Positions 12,580 to 38,180 are shown, counted from the stretch's first letter. The stretch is DNA of 64,000 nucleotides from Branchiostoma lanceolatum (GCF_035083965.1 NC_089735.1:10318001-10382000), one strand, 5' to 3'. Notes: generated by a model not told the origin, from the letters alone. Program-made: numbers and translations.

Positions 12580-13162
12580 ACTCGGACTTAAATTCAATGA
12601 CCCGGCGACAAATAGACGCCACGAGCTAATCGTGCGAGCACCAGGAGTTACTCCTCACCCCCACCCTGTACCCGACAGTCCACCGGGACAATCTGGCTTC
12701 GGAGCCCGGCCTAGACCACACCCCCTACGGGCACCGGCTCAATTGGGACCAAAGCATGAGTAAGGCTATATGTATTTCAACATTAAGTGCGACTTATTAC
12801 TACTCAACACACTCACATTAGTCGGTGGACTCACTTTTTGATTAACTTAGATGAGATATTAATTATACGAACCAGTACGTAAAACTTAAGTGCGAAATCA
12901 ATAATCACGTGGAATAGCTTCTAGAAGGCGTCATATAGTATTATACTTATACCTTCTACGATGAAAGGAGTACCCAATTATGATTTTATGAAGTAACTAT
13001 GATTACAACTGTCTACACCATAAAACAAGTTGAATCCCTTTGCTCAGTCGGCCTAAACCATGAAATCTATTATCAAAAAGACACTGCTGCTACACATCTT
13101 TATTGTCTGATTTAATGTTTTGTCAAATGAATGCACAACTTGTCAGGCAAGTTCAGTGTATG

Positions 13163-13168
13163 AATAAA
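13163..13168 (+). promoter_or_regulatory. possible polyadenylation signal
   Basis: AATAAA about 590 bp downstream of the candidate terminal exon at 12,498. It is meaningful only if that exon is real. Confidence 0.2.
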
Positions 13169-13529
13169 AGGTGATTCATTTTAAGATTCTATCGCATTCG
13201 TTGGTTCAAATGGCAACAATAAATATTATCATATCAAGCGTCTGCCGCAAGGATATTGATGGGAATCATAACGATGGGTAATGAACAGGATGTCTATGCA
13301 ACTCTATTACTCACTTTACCCTTACTAACAATAAACATGTACAAAGCGCTCGTTATCCTAGATAAAATGCTCGAATCTGAACCGATATGTCATTCAAATC
13401 AGAAAACTTCAGTCCAACTCACGATCATATACCTATACATCACTGCAAGCATAATTACTTACAGTATGTTGACCTTTCGTGGATCTTGAAAGCCTTTTAT
13501 TTCTCTTCGCCGTCAATCAAAGAATAAGA

Positions 13530-14470
13530 AACAACTGTTACTTTCTGCACTCGCTTATAGCTTTGTCTCAAATGTTATATAACCATCCTTTTAGTGCTTG
13601 AATATTTGTGCAACGCACACAGAGGGTAGAATAAACATTAGGCAGGTTTTAAAGCATTATATCTTTACCTTTTTTCATGTTTAACTGGTATTTTGAACAG
13701 CACCTACGCATGTTTCTTTAAGACATGTCCTTTAATGTAAGTGAGTTAAACTTTACACTTCGTGTTGACTTTGTTTTGGAGCAGTGCTAACTTGCTTACA
13801 CATCCATTAGTCCAGGCAGCAGTAACGAACGAGTGGAGGCACTGAACAACTCTCAGCTCTCAGAATTTTAAGAACGTAAGCACTGCTTGCTTACAGTAAT
13901 GTACCTTTGTTTGAATGACCTTAGAGAAAGTAGCTGACTCGATTGGCAATGGGTTTCCTCTTGGAAGTGCGATTTTGCGATGATGCTTTACTCGGCTTTA
14001 TCATGTCTTTCGAAAGCTTGTCTCCAAACTCGTTAACCATCAATATTTCAACTTCCTGCACTCGCTCTATGGCGTTTTCTCAAAAATGAAATCACTGGCG
14101 TCTTACCCATTAAATACTTTTAGAACGCCAACAGAGGATACAATCGCCACTGATCAAGTATTCAAGCATTGTTTTGTTAGGTACATGTATGTTTCATGTT
14201 TTGGGCAGTACCTACAGATGACATGTTTCTTTTTAGACCCGACAAATACACCCCCCCCCCCCCCCAAATAACCCTATCAAATGTCAAGTAGGTGGACTAT
14301 ACATAATAGAATTAAAGTTTACACTCGTTAACTTGGCTTCGGAGCGGTGGCGGACTAAGATGAACTTCAAGTCGTTGACCCCGGATCAAAAAGTCATTTG
14401 GTTTCTTGGAAGTGCAGATTTGCGATGGTTCTTTACTCAGAAAAGCAGCTCTTTTCTACCTGAGAGCGTT
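13530..14470. repeat. diverged duplication, about 450-500-bp period
   Basis: The order CTGCACTCGCT (13,547 and 14,057), a TTTCATGTTT...CAGYACCTACRSATG segment (13,675 and 14,190), and TTGGAAGTGC then TTTGCGATG with CTTTACTC (13,962 and 14,407) is kept in both halves. The copies are noncoding and heavily diverged. Confidence 0.6.
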
Positions 14471-16129
14471 CACCTTCGCTCATCCGTCGAACGTTCAGTT
14501 AGCATTTACCTCTTGACCTGTTCCTAAAAGGTCCGGCTTATGTAGATAAATCGAAAGCTACCTGCTGATAAAATCTCTTTTATCAATATACATCTGGCTA
14601 TACAGCACCTTTATTGCCATTTCTTATCGCACTTTGGGCTTATCAGTAACATCTATATCAATTACGCCTCGCGTGTTTGGGCAATCCAGAGAAAAAATCA
14701 TTAAGGCTGACATATATCGGCAAAGTGTACATGTATTTAAACTTCAAGCACGTCTTTATCTCTATAAGTGCATAAAAGGTTAATGTGTCAATATTTAAAA
14801 AAAAGATGCCAAATACGCCTTGCAGTCAACTGATATAATAACGTATATTGATGGTTCCAAAAAAGCATAATCAGAACAAATCATTGTCAAATGGAATACA
14901 TTGTAAGGGTTAGTTAGCAAGCTTTCGAAAGAGATATAATGAAACATTATTGACTGACCTTTCTGATCAAAGACTTCAAATGATGGTTTCTTCCTGGGAC
15001 ATCGCAAAAACATGGGATGGGATGTACCAAAAGCAAACAACTTTAATTGATGTCAAGTCAATTGTCTTCAGAAAGAACTTTCCCCCTTGAAAACTATTCA
15101 CCAGACCCCTTTCAGGGCTACAAGATAAGCAGCAATTGGTTAAAAGAAGTTGAATAAGTAGCCAGGCGCCATACGAACTATCTCTAACTGGGAAAGCCGT
15201 GAGGGTATAATATTTCAACCCATTTGTACAACTTAGACCTTTTCATTTAACCCCAAGGAGCCATCCCTTTCCCTCCCTTCAATCTTTATTATCCCTCGGT
15301 GCGATCTTGACAGGAGCCATAGCCTTAGTTTTATTCCTTCTGATACTTTAATGGTATTTGCTGACAAAGCGGCAGCTTCGATGCAGGAAAGCGAAGGTCT
15401 GGGTGATGATATCATCCTCAAGCGACCAATCATAGACCCAGGCCTTCTGTATAACCGTCACCTATAACCTTTTAAGCTTAACCCTGTTCACTTTGCTATA
15501 TCCATCAGCAGCGATAGATATGATAAGGCGATATTCTTTGCATGTATATAGCCCAATGCAAGGCATATTTTGCTCAAAACAAATCCTCATCTTGAAATGC
15601 ACATGTGTATGTCCACGTGCTTGAAGTTCAGTTGAGAAATTTGAAGGACAAAGATCTTGCGATTGTCACAATTGCACTAGATTGATACAATCTAGATGCC
15701 CATCAGTCATTATCTTCATGATGTGCCAAAGCCAGGCTAAAGGAGTTTATAGGATAAAAGATACTAAAAGTAATTCTCTGTAACAAGTCAGGGCAATTGG
15801 CATCTACTTCAATCCCAAAGCTTTTGGTTATGACATGACTATAAATTCGATATTCCATCTTGTTACTTCTCTATCAGGGGTTCAGATTTAAGATGAAATA
15901 GATTGAATCACTGAAGATTTTTTTTTTTCAAATTATACACATCTTCAATCAAAATGGTAATCAAGCAAGACTGAAAATTTTAAGAAATAACAGAATGACT
16001 TACATGGTCAGGTAAAAGTGTACGTTCTCTCAAAATTAATGGGATTGGAGTCGTACACAAAATGTACATCAACGGGTTCATGTTGGCTGATGTTTACGTA
16101 CATGTTTTAACGTATATCTTCATATCATA
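14471..16129. other. gene-free stretch
   Basis: Only short open frames without splice support. No repeat family or RNA gene was recognised. Confidence 0.5.
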
Positions 16130-16870
16130 TTTTAGAATTCTATTACACAATTCAGAATTACATACTCCTGTCTCTACATTACACTTTCGATAGATCTACC
16201 ACATTAAAAGGTTGAAAGTCTTGTATATATAGCGGATCACGCCTAGAGTTTCATTTTGATTGATGGAATCTTGTTTTAAATGCATAGTTTCATGTCAATA
16301 AACCATAGAGAATTCTGTAATTTGATTCAGAATCATTTGCTTCCATAAGTAATTTACAGATTTTGTCCTTTATATATAGGGTGGATCTTGCTTTGTTTCG
16401 TTTTTAAACTATTGATTGAGGTACGTGTTGTTTTCTACTATTTTAGTAGAATTAGAAAATTGAATAATTTCGAATCATATACAGCTGTATCTACATTACA
16501 TGTTCTATCAAACTTACACGTTGTGACGCTCAAATTTCAAACGGATCAAGCTTTGAGTTTCATTTTGATTCATAAAAGACATATTGTTCATAAAGCATAT
16601 TTTTATATCAATTAGAGAATTCTACAATATAATTCAGCTTCACTTGTTTTTGTGTTGCATGCAGTACAACATGTTCAATCAAAGTAGCAGGTTGTGACGT
16701 TTATATAATTATGAAGTGAATCTTGATTAGAGTTTTAGTTTGAATTATCGAGGTACATGTTATCGCTTTAAACTCATATTCTTATATTAATTATATTCCA
16801 TATTAATCAGAGAATTCTTCAATAGAATTATATCTAACATAAAATAACTAACATAAACAGTATAAGCATT
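16130..16870. repeat. three diverged tandem units 3' of the mucin-like gene
   Basis: Ordered phrases of the type TCTACATTACA, GAGTTTCATTTTGATT and AGAGAATTCT followed by AATTCAG recur at about 16,140-16,340, 16,440-16,640 and 16,650-16,860. Units of roughly 200-300 bp are diverged and AT-rich. They lie just downstream of the stop codon of the minus-strand gene at 16,982, so part could be its 3' UTR. Confidence 0.55.
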
Positions 16871-16981
16871 TTATAATCGTTGAGATATTCACCTTCGCTG
16901 AACTGAAATTCACACATTTTGTTTCAAATTCTCACATGGTAACATTAACTTGACAAAACGTTCCAATATTGTTTTTGATCT

Positions 16982-19900
16982 TTACAACGAAAGATTTTCC
17001 CCACCACCGCTATCATTCCTGTCCATCTCGAAGTCTGCCATCTGCTTGTTTCTCCTGTTAGGAAGAGAAATAAAATTCATTGGTTATTCTTATTTTTTGG
17101 TGACTCCTACCGGCGGAGCCTTATCTTACTGCACTCTTCATCATGGTTTTTCAGCTTCTTGTAATTACTCGATATTTTTACCATTCCTTTATTTCTTAAG
17201 TGTAGATGATGATGCAATCACAACTTTTCTCCTTACAGTTCAGGACAATACTCTAACTGCCAGGTCGAACCTCAATACGCCTTATCACAGTTCCGAGTGC
17301 GCATGTGCAGTCGTGATGCATTGTAGTTAATGTCAAAGATCCCTGGAACACAATGCATCAAAGGATCACATGCGCACTCAGAACTGTGAGATGGCTTAAA
17401 GAAATGTTTTGACCTACCTCGCTTTGATTTTGCTGTAGATGAACATGGCCAAACCGATAACCACAATGACAGCCATGGTGACGACGAATGCTATCATCCA
17501 GGGCTCGAACCCCTCATCAGGCGGGCGGGTGACAGTATAGGAGGGGGTGACGATGGGGTCCACACTGGCAGACGATCTGCAGGATGGCAGAGGAAGGGGG
17601 AATACATTATTGTTAAAAGAAACTAAGAGTGATAGAACTGATGAACTGAACAAAAACTGTATGAAAATAGCACGTTTAGCATGACACGTTGTCACAATTT
17701 GTTGAAGTGTTTTCGCTGTACCATAGCTTTCTGCCAGGTGGCGCAACCATCCGCAGAAAGGATGGTCCTACATTGTGCCTATTTTTTCCGCTGGCTGACA
17801 GGGCCGGGCAGGTTTTTCCGCCGCCCGGACTGGACATATTTTTTCGCCAACCTGTTTATACGATTTGTATGTGCTTGTTAGACATATACATGTTGTACTG
17901 TATATATCTTGGTTTATTGCAGTAATTTATCAGTCACCATTGTTCTAAACAGAGTTTCAACTACTTTCTATCGTATTCTTATTGACTCTGATATTCAAAC
18001 TGGTTGGAAGACAAGTAGAACATACGTGATGGTCAAGTTTGGGTCTGCTAAAGCACCAACAAGTCTACTGCTGACTTCCTTTATGATTGCAGTCAGATCG
18101 TCCAGATGCAGGGGTACGATCACTGCGCCTGGTGAAGTGGTCGGACGGCGGATGAAGAAACGGAAGGTGGTTGTGCCGCGGCTTGTAACAGGCGTTCCAA
18201 GGATCATCACGTCTTCTGGACTTAAAGAGGATTTAGATTAAACTTGAAATTGACACATGTAAAGATACTTAAACATTATCATATCAATGAAATGTCGTTT
18301 TTTTCCTATTGAGGAGGATAGATGAAGGACTTCCTGAACGTTGACCGGTAGATCGTGTTGGTTGAAACTGTGTTTTCCAGTTACTGATTTAAGTTAACAG
18401 TGCATGCTTACGTATTTACATAGCCTTCTTTTATGTATGTATAGCATCTTTTGCCTAAATTGACATTGTCGTGACATTAATAGTACTAACTTTATCATGT
18501 GCATCTCTAGCATATACCCTTCTTAATTCTAATTTTCTTCCTGATTCACAATCAATGGTGCTAATTGACAGATTGTAAAATTGAAGAAAAAGTGATGTAA
18601 TAATACTAGTAAACTCGTCGAAAACAAATCAATACATTACAAAACAAAACATGATTGTTCTACTAATCAAGTCGCTTACGTGATTTTGACGCTCCCGAGA
18701 CCGAAGCATGAAGCGCCCCCTTGATTGCAGTACCGGTTGGTGCCGTACGCCACAACCGCTTGGAACAGAGCCAATTCAACTTCGTCCCACTGAAAAGAAA
18801 CACTCATTTGCATATTTGAAGACGAATTAGTCTGTCTACACAATATCCGCTACTTAAGTCACGACTCATGAAATGATGCCGTTTTGAGTTATTTAAATGG
18901 GCCACTTAAATCTTACGTTAAAGCCTGAGGAATATATTTTGACAACTTTAAGTTCAAAGATTCAAGCAGGCACATAAGTCTTGTCACAAAAATCTTTTCA
19001 ACCACTTCGTAAAGTAGACTTGTTGACGACCTACATGCCCTTTACCAATCAAAGAAGTGAACTGTAACTGAAGAGAGATACATGTGGAAAAATCTGGCTC
19101 ACCTCCTCGACTTTCGTAGCAACTTGGAGAGAGTTAACAAAAGTCGTGCCAGAGGTGGAAGCCATGGGTGCTGGCGTCGTGCTCTGTGCAGTAGCGCCCC
19201 CTGTTGGAGCAGCGGTGTCACTGCCTGCCGTAGTGTCGCGATGGCGTGTGGTGGAAGTGCCCATCATGTTTGTGGGGGTGGTACTACTACTACGTTGGGT
19301 AGTGCCATCTTCGGTTGCTGTGGATGACACGCCACTTGATGTAGTCATAGACATCGTTGTAATCAAAGGCGTTAAGACTGGAGTGGTTGTACCCACATCT
19401 ACTGTGGATGGCGCATCACTGGTCGCCATGGGAACGGTTGTCGGGCCAACGATCGCAGTGGAAGAGGATGCAGTCGTGCGCTGAGATGCTGTCATTCCCA
19501 CTGTCACGACAGGTGGCGTGCTTGAAGCGGACTGTGCGTCCACTAATCGTATAAACAATCAATATAGAGAAGAAATAAGCAAAACAACAATTTTTCAAAC
19601 CAAAAACTTCACAGTAAGCATATGCCTTGACACATTGATGTTCAAGGCGTTAGATTTATCCTTCAAAATAAATCCAAACCATTTTTCGCCATTAAGAGGC
19701 AAAAAAAGTTGATAGGCGTGCTGACACGAAGAGACAACACAAGCTTTAACCTTGCGAACGTTGACCTAACGTGACCTCAGTGTCACAAGTTTAGGTGGGT
19801 AGTAGGCCTAGACAAACAACCAACCTTGATATGGCGCGGCTGCACTTACGTACCACCACTTACATAGTATGAGTGCTAATACCGGCCATATAACGTTATA

Positions 19901-20939
19901 CTGTGTATGAGTCATTACAATGTGCGTTGTGTATTCTGCACACAAGGAACAAAAGACAATTTATAAATAATTTTCAAGATCTTCTATGTGGGTATTACAA
20001 AGTACCAATTGTTTGGTCTCGCTTTTTGAGTGTATATGCATTGACTTAGTCTTAGGTAGGGAGGTACAGAAGTTGAATATGATAGCAGCATATTAAAAAT
20101 ATCAGTGTTTGTACAAGATACTTTGATCCTTGGGTCCTTTTCGTAGTTTCATATTTGTCTTTCATGTTCCGCATTCGATTGAAAATGATGTTTTCACTCA
20201 AAGATCCTTGAACAGTTCCTGTTTTGGTAACAAAAGGTTTGGCTATAACATAAAAAGAATTCGTTTTCATGTAAACACAGTTTGGGCACTTCAGTTGTTT
20301 CCTGTTTTCTTGTTCCTGACTACAGTATATACACTATCGATCTATCAAATCCGTCAGCAAGGCCCAATGCACTTACTTCACTGATAAAACCAGGGGAAAC
20401 TGTTTGTACATATACATGCTTCTACATACAAATCAAATAGTGGACGACGCAAGCGAATACGACATGACATTCTGTCTCAAAATGGCTATGATTACTGTTT
20501 TACAGTACTTAAAAAAGACAGTTTCAGTAGGATGCTAGGAATGCAAATGATACAATTCAAGAAAAATTACAGCCCGTTGTCAAAGTAAAAACCCTACCCT
20601 TCAGTAAAAGGCTTGCGATCGTTGCTTCACAAATACAGTAGCACCAGTACTGTTTTCATCGATGATTACGTAACTGCGTGCACATTTTCATACGCTTGAT
20701 CGTGTACGATTCATATATATCATATTTTTTCAGGACAGAGTGAACCATCGAATATCATAATAATGACTTAATAAACGTAAGAAAGAAGAGAAAAAGTTAT
20801 AACTGTTAAACATCTTGTGCTTAATTGAAGTAGAATTTACAACAAACGTAAGAGGAAGTTACTGTAACGCAGTTCACCTACCTGACAAAAATAACACCGT
20901 CACTGCGAACGCCGAAAGCGAATTCCTACTTCTTGACAT
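16982..20939 (-). CDS. mucin-like single-pass type I membrane protein, six exons
   Basis: Coding exons, in order, on the minus strand: 20939-20882, 19542-19103, 18789-18680, 18220-18026, 17576-17418 and 17054-16982. Every junction is GT/AG and phases fit, giving 344 residues. Exon 1 encodes a signal peptide (MSRSRNSLSAFAVTVLFLS). Exon 2 is a Thr/Ser-rich mucin-like stalk of about 140 residues with no cysteine. Exons 3-4 encode a compact extracellular domain of about 100 residues starting WDEVELALFQAVV, with two cysteines (RYCNQGG, SCFGLG) and an alpha/beta pattern reminiscent of SEA-type domains. Exon 5 gives a transmembrane segment (WMIAFVVTMAVIVVIGLAMF) followed by a basic stop-transfer KIKAR. 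Exon 6 is a short acidic tail ending GGGENLSL. It is probably an O-glycosylated cell-surface protein. The family is not identified; a KIAA1549-like relation was considered but is unsupported. Confidence 0.75.
17285..17389. repeat. imperfect inverted repeat, MITE-like
   Basis: Arms 17,285-17,324 and 17,350-17,389 are about 40 bp and nearly complementary (TCACAGTTC-GAGTGCGCATGTG at the outer ends, GATGCATTGT at the inner ends), with a 25-bp spacer. It sits in the last intron of the mucin-like gene. It may be a small foldback element. Confidence 0.65.
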
Positions 20940-21691
20940 CCTAGTATTACTCCTGCTGAGATATGTCAACGTTAAGAATCACAAAATGTGCTATTTGAAG
21001 CTTATATAGGAGAATCTCTCCCAAACAAGGCGTTTCCCAGGACCAACAAGCCTCTAACTTTTTGTCAACAAAACAGCACACACACACGCACGGGAGTCGC
21101 CACCTAATGTTTGTGTATGTGTTTATCGCACCTTGTGAGAGCAACTTGTAAATCGAAAGTTAAAAAGTAACTTTTAATGAGTGTTACGCCCAGGATATGT
21201 CCTTGTTGCAGCTGGGCATGGGCCAGGTTGGGTACTTAATGTGATTATTTCGATAAGGTTACAAGCCTGCTAGTCACGTTCCGTTTTTCTTGACGCCTAC
21301 ATGACGCTACCTGAGTCTTTGAAAGGGCCACATAGCGTATATTGGGACACTTAGGTCCTTCATTTCAGACAACCTGTCTGAACTTGTCCAAACTTTTGAT
21401 AGTGAGTAGGGTGTTTATAAAAATGCGTGAACCAAGAGCTCTAACACTGGTATAAACTTAACAGACGACATTATATGAAGGAGGAAGGGTCTGGATCAGG
21501 GTTGCTACGAAGGAATATATTTCAAAGCTAGAAAGGTTATTCGTTGTTGCTCGATTCCAGACTGGCAGTGGTATATAACGCAGGTTTTCGTATTCATGAA
21601 TTTCGAATATCACATTAGAATACAGTGCAAAGAGGCCCCAACCACAACAATCCAAGAAGGATAACAAAAAGAATGTGTGTGTGTTTGTGTT

Positions 21692-21730
<39 letters not shown>

Positions 21731-21772
21731 GCGTATGTGTGTGTGTGTGCGTGTGTGTGTGTGCGTGCGTGC

Positions 21773-21859
<87 letters not shown>

Positions 21860-22524
21860 ACATCAACTTTTCATGTTGCCATTAACGTGTCATAACCCGG
21901 CGTAACACAGCAAAAAAATCTTGCTCCCGACGAGCTCTACTCTTCAGGACATTCTTGGTAACAATACTGCAGGACGTTTTTTGCAAAAATACTACAGGAC
22001 AATTTTTGCAACAAGACGGCCGGTGTCCTTTCAATCACTACACGATATTTAGCGATTGGCCGATGTTTGTAGGTCACAACAGGGTAGATTTTCCGGCGAC
22101 AAAGACGTTCGATTTTGAAACTCAGCGACCTTCTGACGATCGTAAAATTCGGCCGAAGTGCGCTGACGGTGTGACGACGGCCTAACGACTGAGGCACCAC
22201 TATTCAGTCAGTGTACAACTATGGCGCTTTTTTTTGAAACCAGGAAGTCCCGGAGACTTAACCCACCGCCAGTTTGCAGACGCAAGCTGTTGCATCCACC
22301 CTGTGATACTCTTTTCATCGGCTTTTCACCGCTAGATTAACTTCATCGAACGCCTATCAAATCGTGTTCATCTGTCGTTGTGCATCCTTGATAATACGAT
22401 GGATTATTCTAGATCGATAGCAGGAAGGACTTTATGTGTACAATTATCCTTTTCAGATATAGTTTCACTTAAGGGTAACAGCCACACTGAAGTAGCAGGG
22501 TTCTTTTCCTCTTTCTTATCAGCC
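20940..22524. other. intergenic region between divergent mucin-like gene and HELT
   Basis: Both neighbouring genes start at its edges and point away from each other, so it should contain both promoters. It holds the GT microsatellite. The 22,000-22,190 segment has the CpG-containing texture of a dispersed repeat (phrases TTCTGACGATCGTAAAATTCGG and GACGGTGTGACGACGGCC). No TATA box could be placed with confidence. Confidence 0.45.
21674..21856 (+). repeat. (GT)n microsatellite
   Basis: About 180 bp of GT dinucleotides with scattered GC, TT and GTAT interruptions. Frames through it encode only Cys-Val runs and are not genes. Confidence 0.95.
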
Positions 22525-24377
22525 ATGAGCTCAGGAAGAAGGCAAAGAAAGGTACATAGATATCATTATTAGGTTTCATTACTCTCCAAGCAGAGGTTGG
22601 TGAGGAAGATCGTCACCTTTTTATCATATGCCCCATTGGGTGGGGGGAGTGGACAAAAAACGGGCATATGATAAAAAGGTCACGATCTTCCCCACCACCC
22701 TGTTCTGATAGAAATTATGAGTTATTCATTGCAAGTAGGTGTTGTTAATTGTACTGTGTGCTTCTGATAGTCCAATGTAGTGCATATATGATTGTGTGTT
22801 ATCTTATTTTTAGTTGGATAAGTTAAGTATTGGCTATTTTTACATTAGTCAGCCCTCGTGCTTGTTCCTTGTTTGTCTTACTGTCTAGACGTCTGTCTTT
22901 CTGGGTTTTTTTTTTTAATTGCTTGTTTGTTTGTTTGTTTGTTTTTAATTGGAAATCTTGTCTGTTGGTTTGGCTACCTTTGTTCTCTTGACAGATTCCT
23001 GCATCCCACAAAGTTATAGAAAAACGTCGGCGCGACAGAATCAACCGTTGTCTAGCCGAAATCAGCCAATCCGTACCCATGGCCTATGCCAGACAGGTCA
23101 GTTCAACTTTAGACAATATAAAAACGTTGAACATGATTTTCAATTTAAAACCGTAGTAGTCATTTCGTCATGATATTGACGATAGTTTGATGACTTTAAT
23201 GATTAACAAACGTGGGATGGTAATAAAGTCATTCTATTAGGGTCTAATCAAGTTTATGGTCTCTTAATCAGAATTAACACATGGCGAACACATGTTATTT
23301 TCCAAACATACTTTCGTTGACAAGAAGTCTAGTTTACTTTTTCAGTGGTAGTTCAGTAGTACAAATGTATAAATTTGCAGATTTTCCTTTTTCTAGGCTT
23401 GTGGGAAACTGGAAAAAGCTGAGATTCTAGAAATGACTGTTGACTATATTCGGTCTATCCAAGAGGAACGTCTAAGGGCAAGACATGTTTATGGTAAGGC
23501 TTCTCCTTTTTTGTTTTCTTGTTAGAAATTACGTTCTTTAAGTATTACCTTGACTAGTCTTTTGTCGCAACCAAATGTAAGCTATAACATCGTCGGTATT
23601 TGACTCAATATTTCTCTATCTTTGAAAATACTGTTACAGTGTGGATTTTTTTCGATTTTACACTTATGTGCTGACTAGAAAGAACTGGCTATCGCCTCCA
23701 GTCATTTCAGATCACACCTTGTGATGACATAGAGATATCGGCATTATTGCCCGATGTGTTCACTGAATGTCGTGTGCTAAACGCGTGATAGCAGGGTAAC
23801 AGCTGTTGATAAGCGCGTAGCTGCAGTCAATACTGCTACTTTACAAAATGTCTATACTAAATGACGATTTTTCTTATTTTCATATATCAAAGGTGCTCAA
23901 CATTGGACCACAAGCCACGCCTTCTATCACATGGGGTATGCCGACTGCAGGCAGGACGTTCACAACTACATCCGAAGTATTGACACAGGTGGCGTTAGTA
24001 GGCATGACGTCAATGGGTACTATCGTCTCCTGGACTACCTGCACTACAAATCTGCCCTGTTAGGAGCGCCTCCTAGCAGATTCTGGCAGAGTTGCAGAAG
24101 CACTAATTCGTTCGAAAATGGGAGACTTCAGCGGAGCTACGGTAACTTTCCTTATCTTTCAAGGCCAGGGGGACGCTATTCACAAGACACTTTGCCTACC
24201 ACTTTCTCTAGTACTCGTATGGAGCACGCACAAAATGTTAAAGACGTTAAGAGTAATGTTGAAGAGTTTCCTCGCTATTTTCAGAACACTGAATCTCCGA
24301 GCTCGTCAAAATTGTACGGTTTAGAGACAAACTATGAATCTGTGTTTGAGTACCATGGAGAAGACACAAGAAAATAA
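22525..24377 (+). CDS. HELT: HELT, Hes/Hey-class bHLH transcriptional repressor, four exons
   Basis: Coding exons 22525-22551, 22995-23096, 23397-23493 and 23893-24377, with matching GT/AG sites and phases, give 236 residues; human HELT is of similar length. Exon 2 carries the basic region and helix 1 (SHKVIEKRRRDRINRCL) and exon 3 helix 2 (GKLEKAEILEMTVDYIRSI). In both, the sequence follows vertebrate HELT almost residue for residue, including the arginine-rich basic stretch and the A-x-G-K-L-E-K-A-E-I-L-E helix. Exon 4 encodes an Orange-like segment (AFYHMGYADCRQDVHNYIRS, LLDYLHYKSA), matching the HELT pattern of a Tyr/His-rich motif around a conserved Cys. No WRPW tetrapeptide is present, as in other HELT proteins. 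In vertebrates HELT specifies GABAergic neurons in the midbrain; an equivalent role here is inferred. The first coding exon is only nine codons. Confidence 0.92.
22595..22699. repeat. near-perfect 38-bp inverted repeat in HELT intron 1
   Basis: Arms 22,595-22,633 and 22,662-22,699 (core GAAGATCGTSACC then TTTTTATCATATGCCC, and its complement) would form a strong hairpin with a loop of about 28 bases. It begins 43 bp after the exon 1 donor. It may be a MITE or a structured intronic element. Confidence 0.8.
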
Positions 24378-24618
24378 CTTATTTTGAGAGACATACAGTG
24401 CTTTCTGATTTTAACCAAACGTCGTCAAAACATCAAGGGATCATTCTATCGATAAATTTTCCTTAACAGCTTGCCAAGACAGGACCAATAACAAAACCCC
24501 CTGTGCCTTTGAAAAAATATATCCTCGATATCAGTTGCAGATTTAAAACATCATAACATCAAGACAGTTTTTCTCTAGAAAAGTGTGCGTTCTATATTTA
24601 AAAAAAAACGTACGTTTG

Positions 24619-24624
24619 AATAAA
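24619..24624 (+). promoter_or_regulatory. candidate HELT polyadenylation signal
   Basis: AATAAA 242 bp past the HELT stop codon, the first such hexamer downstream. Cleavage near 24,640 would leave about 930 bp to the stop codon of the convergent EF-hand gene. Confidence 0.45.
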
Positions 24625-25571
24625 ACACTTCTGAATATAAAGTGCATACACAATGTCATTTATTCACATCTTCCTTCACCACAAAAAGGCTTGTCTGTTT
24701 TCTTCAATACTAATAGCAGCATTTACGCCTCATGGATGAATTCTAAGGACGGAACCTACAGTGTCACTCGAAGACTCAGAGCAAACGTTCGTTTTGTTTC
24801 TTAAGTACAAGCAGCTAGATTCGTACATGTTGTGGAGCTTCATTCACCCTTAAAACTATTACACAAACCATTACCATAGCATAGATTTTACAGCAAATAT
24901 AAGAAGCATGATATAACAGTACATAAACAATCTAGATCGATATAACTTTAGTAGCAAGAGATTCAAACTTTTAACTTTGGTAATCTTGATACATGATGGA
25001 CAGATAATCATAAGAATGATATTCTGAACTTCTGTTAGAGAAAACGTTGAAGAATATAGACGAATAGCACAAGCATCATGAATATAAGAGAAAGTCAATG
25101 GCAAGTTAAGAAGTTTTTAGATCCAAAAAGTCATATCGTTACATTTAGTAATACATAGCCTATCATATAGGAAACAGATGAAAACTGTACAAAAGCGACT
25201 GAAATGTCAAATTCATTCCACATAATATCTTTAAAAATATAGAGAAATTCAACTTGGTATAAAGAAATCAACACTTTGATTCAGTGTCAAAATTTCAAAT
25301 CTTTACAGCATTATGTTTTAGTCTCTAATCAAAACTACATGGGATAGACAGAATATCAAAGAAGGAACAGTTTAAACGAATAAATCTCATTCTTGCCTTA
25401 ATACAAAACCTAATAAAATATTACAGGATAACTGATGTGCAAGAATGGTTTACGCTTTTTCTCTTATTATAGGATGGATTTACATAGTCTATTCTTTGTT
25501 TCGCTACTTGATCAGGAACATTTTTAAATTTAAGGTTTTGACGACGCCATAGGGGCGGGACTCTTTTCTAT

Positions 25572-38180
<12,609 letters not shown>

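Noticed and set aside
16950-17330. Plus-strand frame of 126 codons
   Set aside because: It overlaps the terminal exon of the minus-strand mucin-like gene and has no splice or homology support.
19082-19484. Plus-strand frames opposite the Thr/Ser-rich exon
   Set aside because: They are antisense shadows; the minus-strand frame has a signal peptide exon, matching phases and downstream exons.
21625-21905. Three overlapping long frames encoding Cys-Val runs
   Set aside because: They are translations of a GT microsatellite and carry no protein signal.
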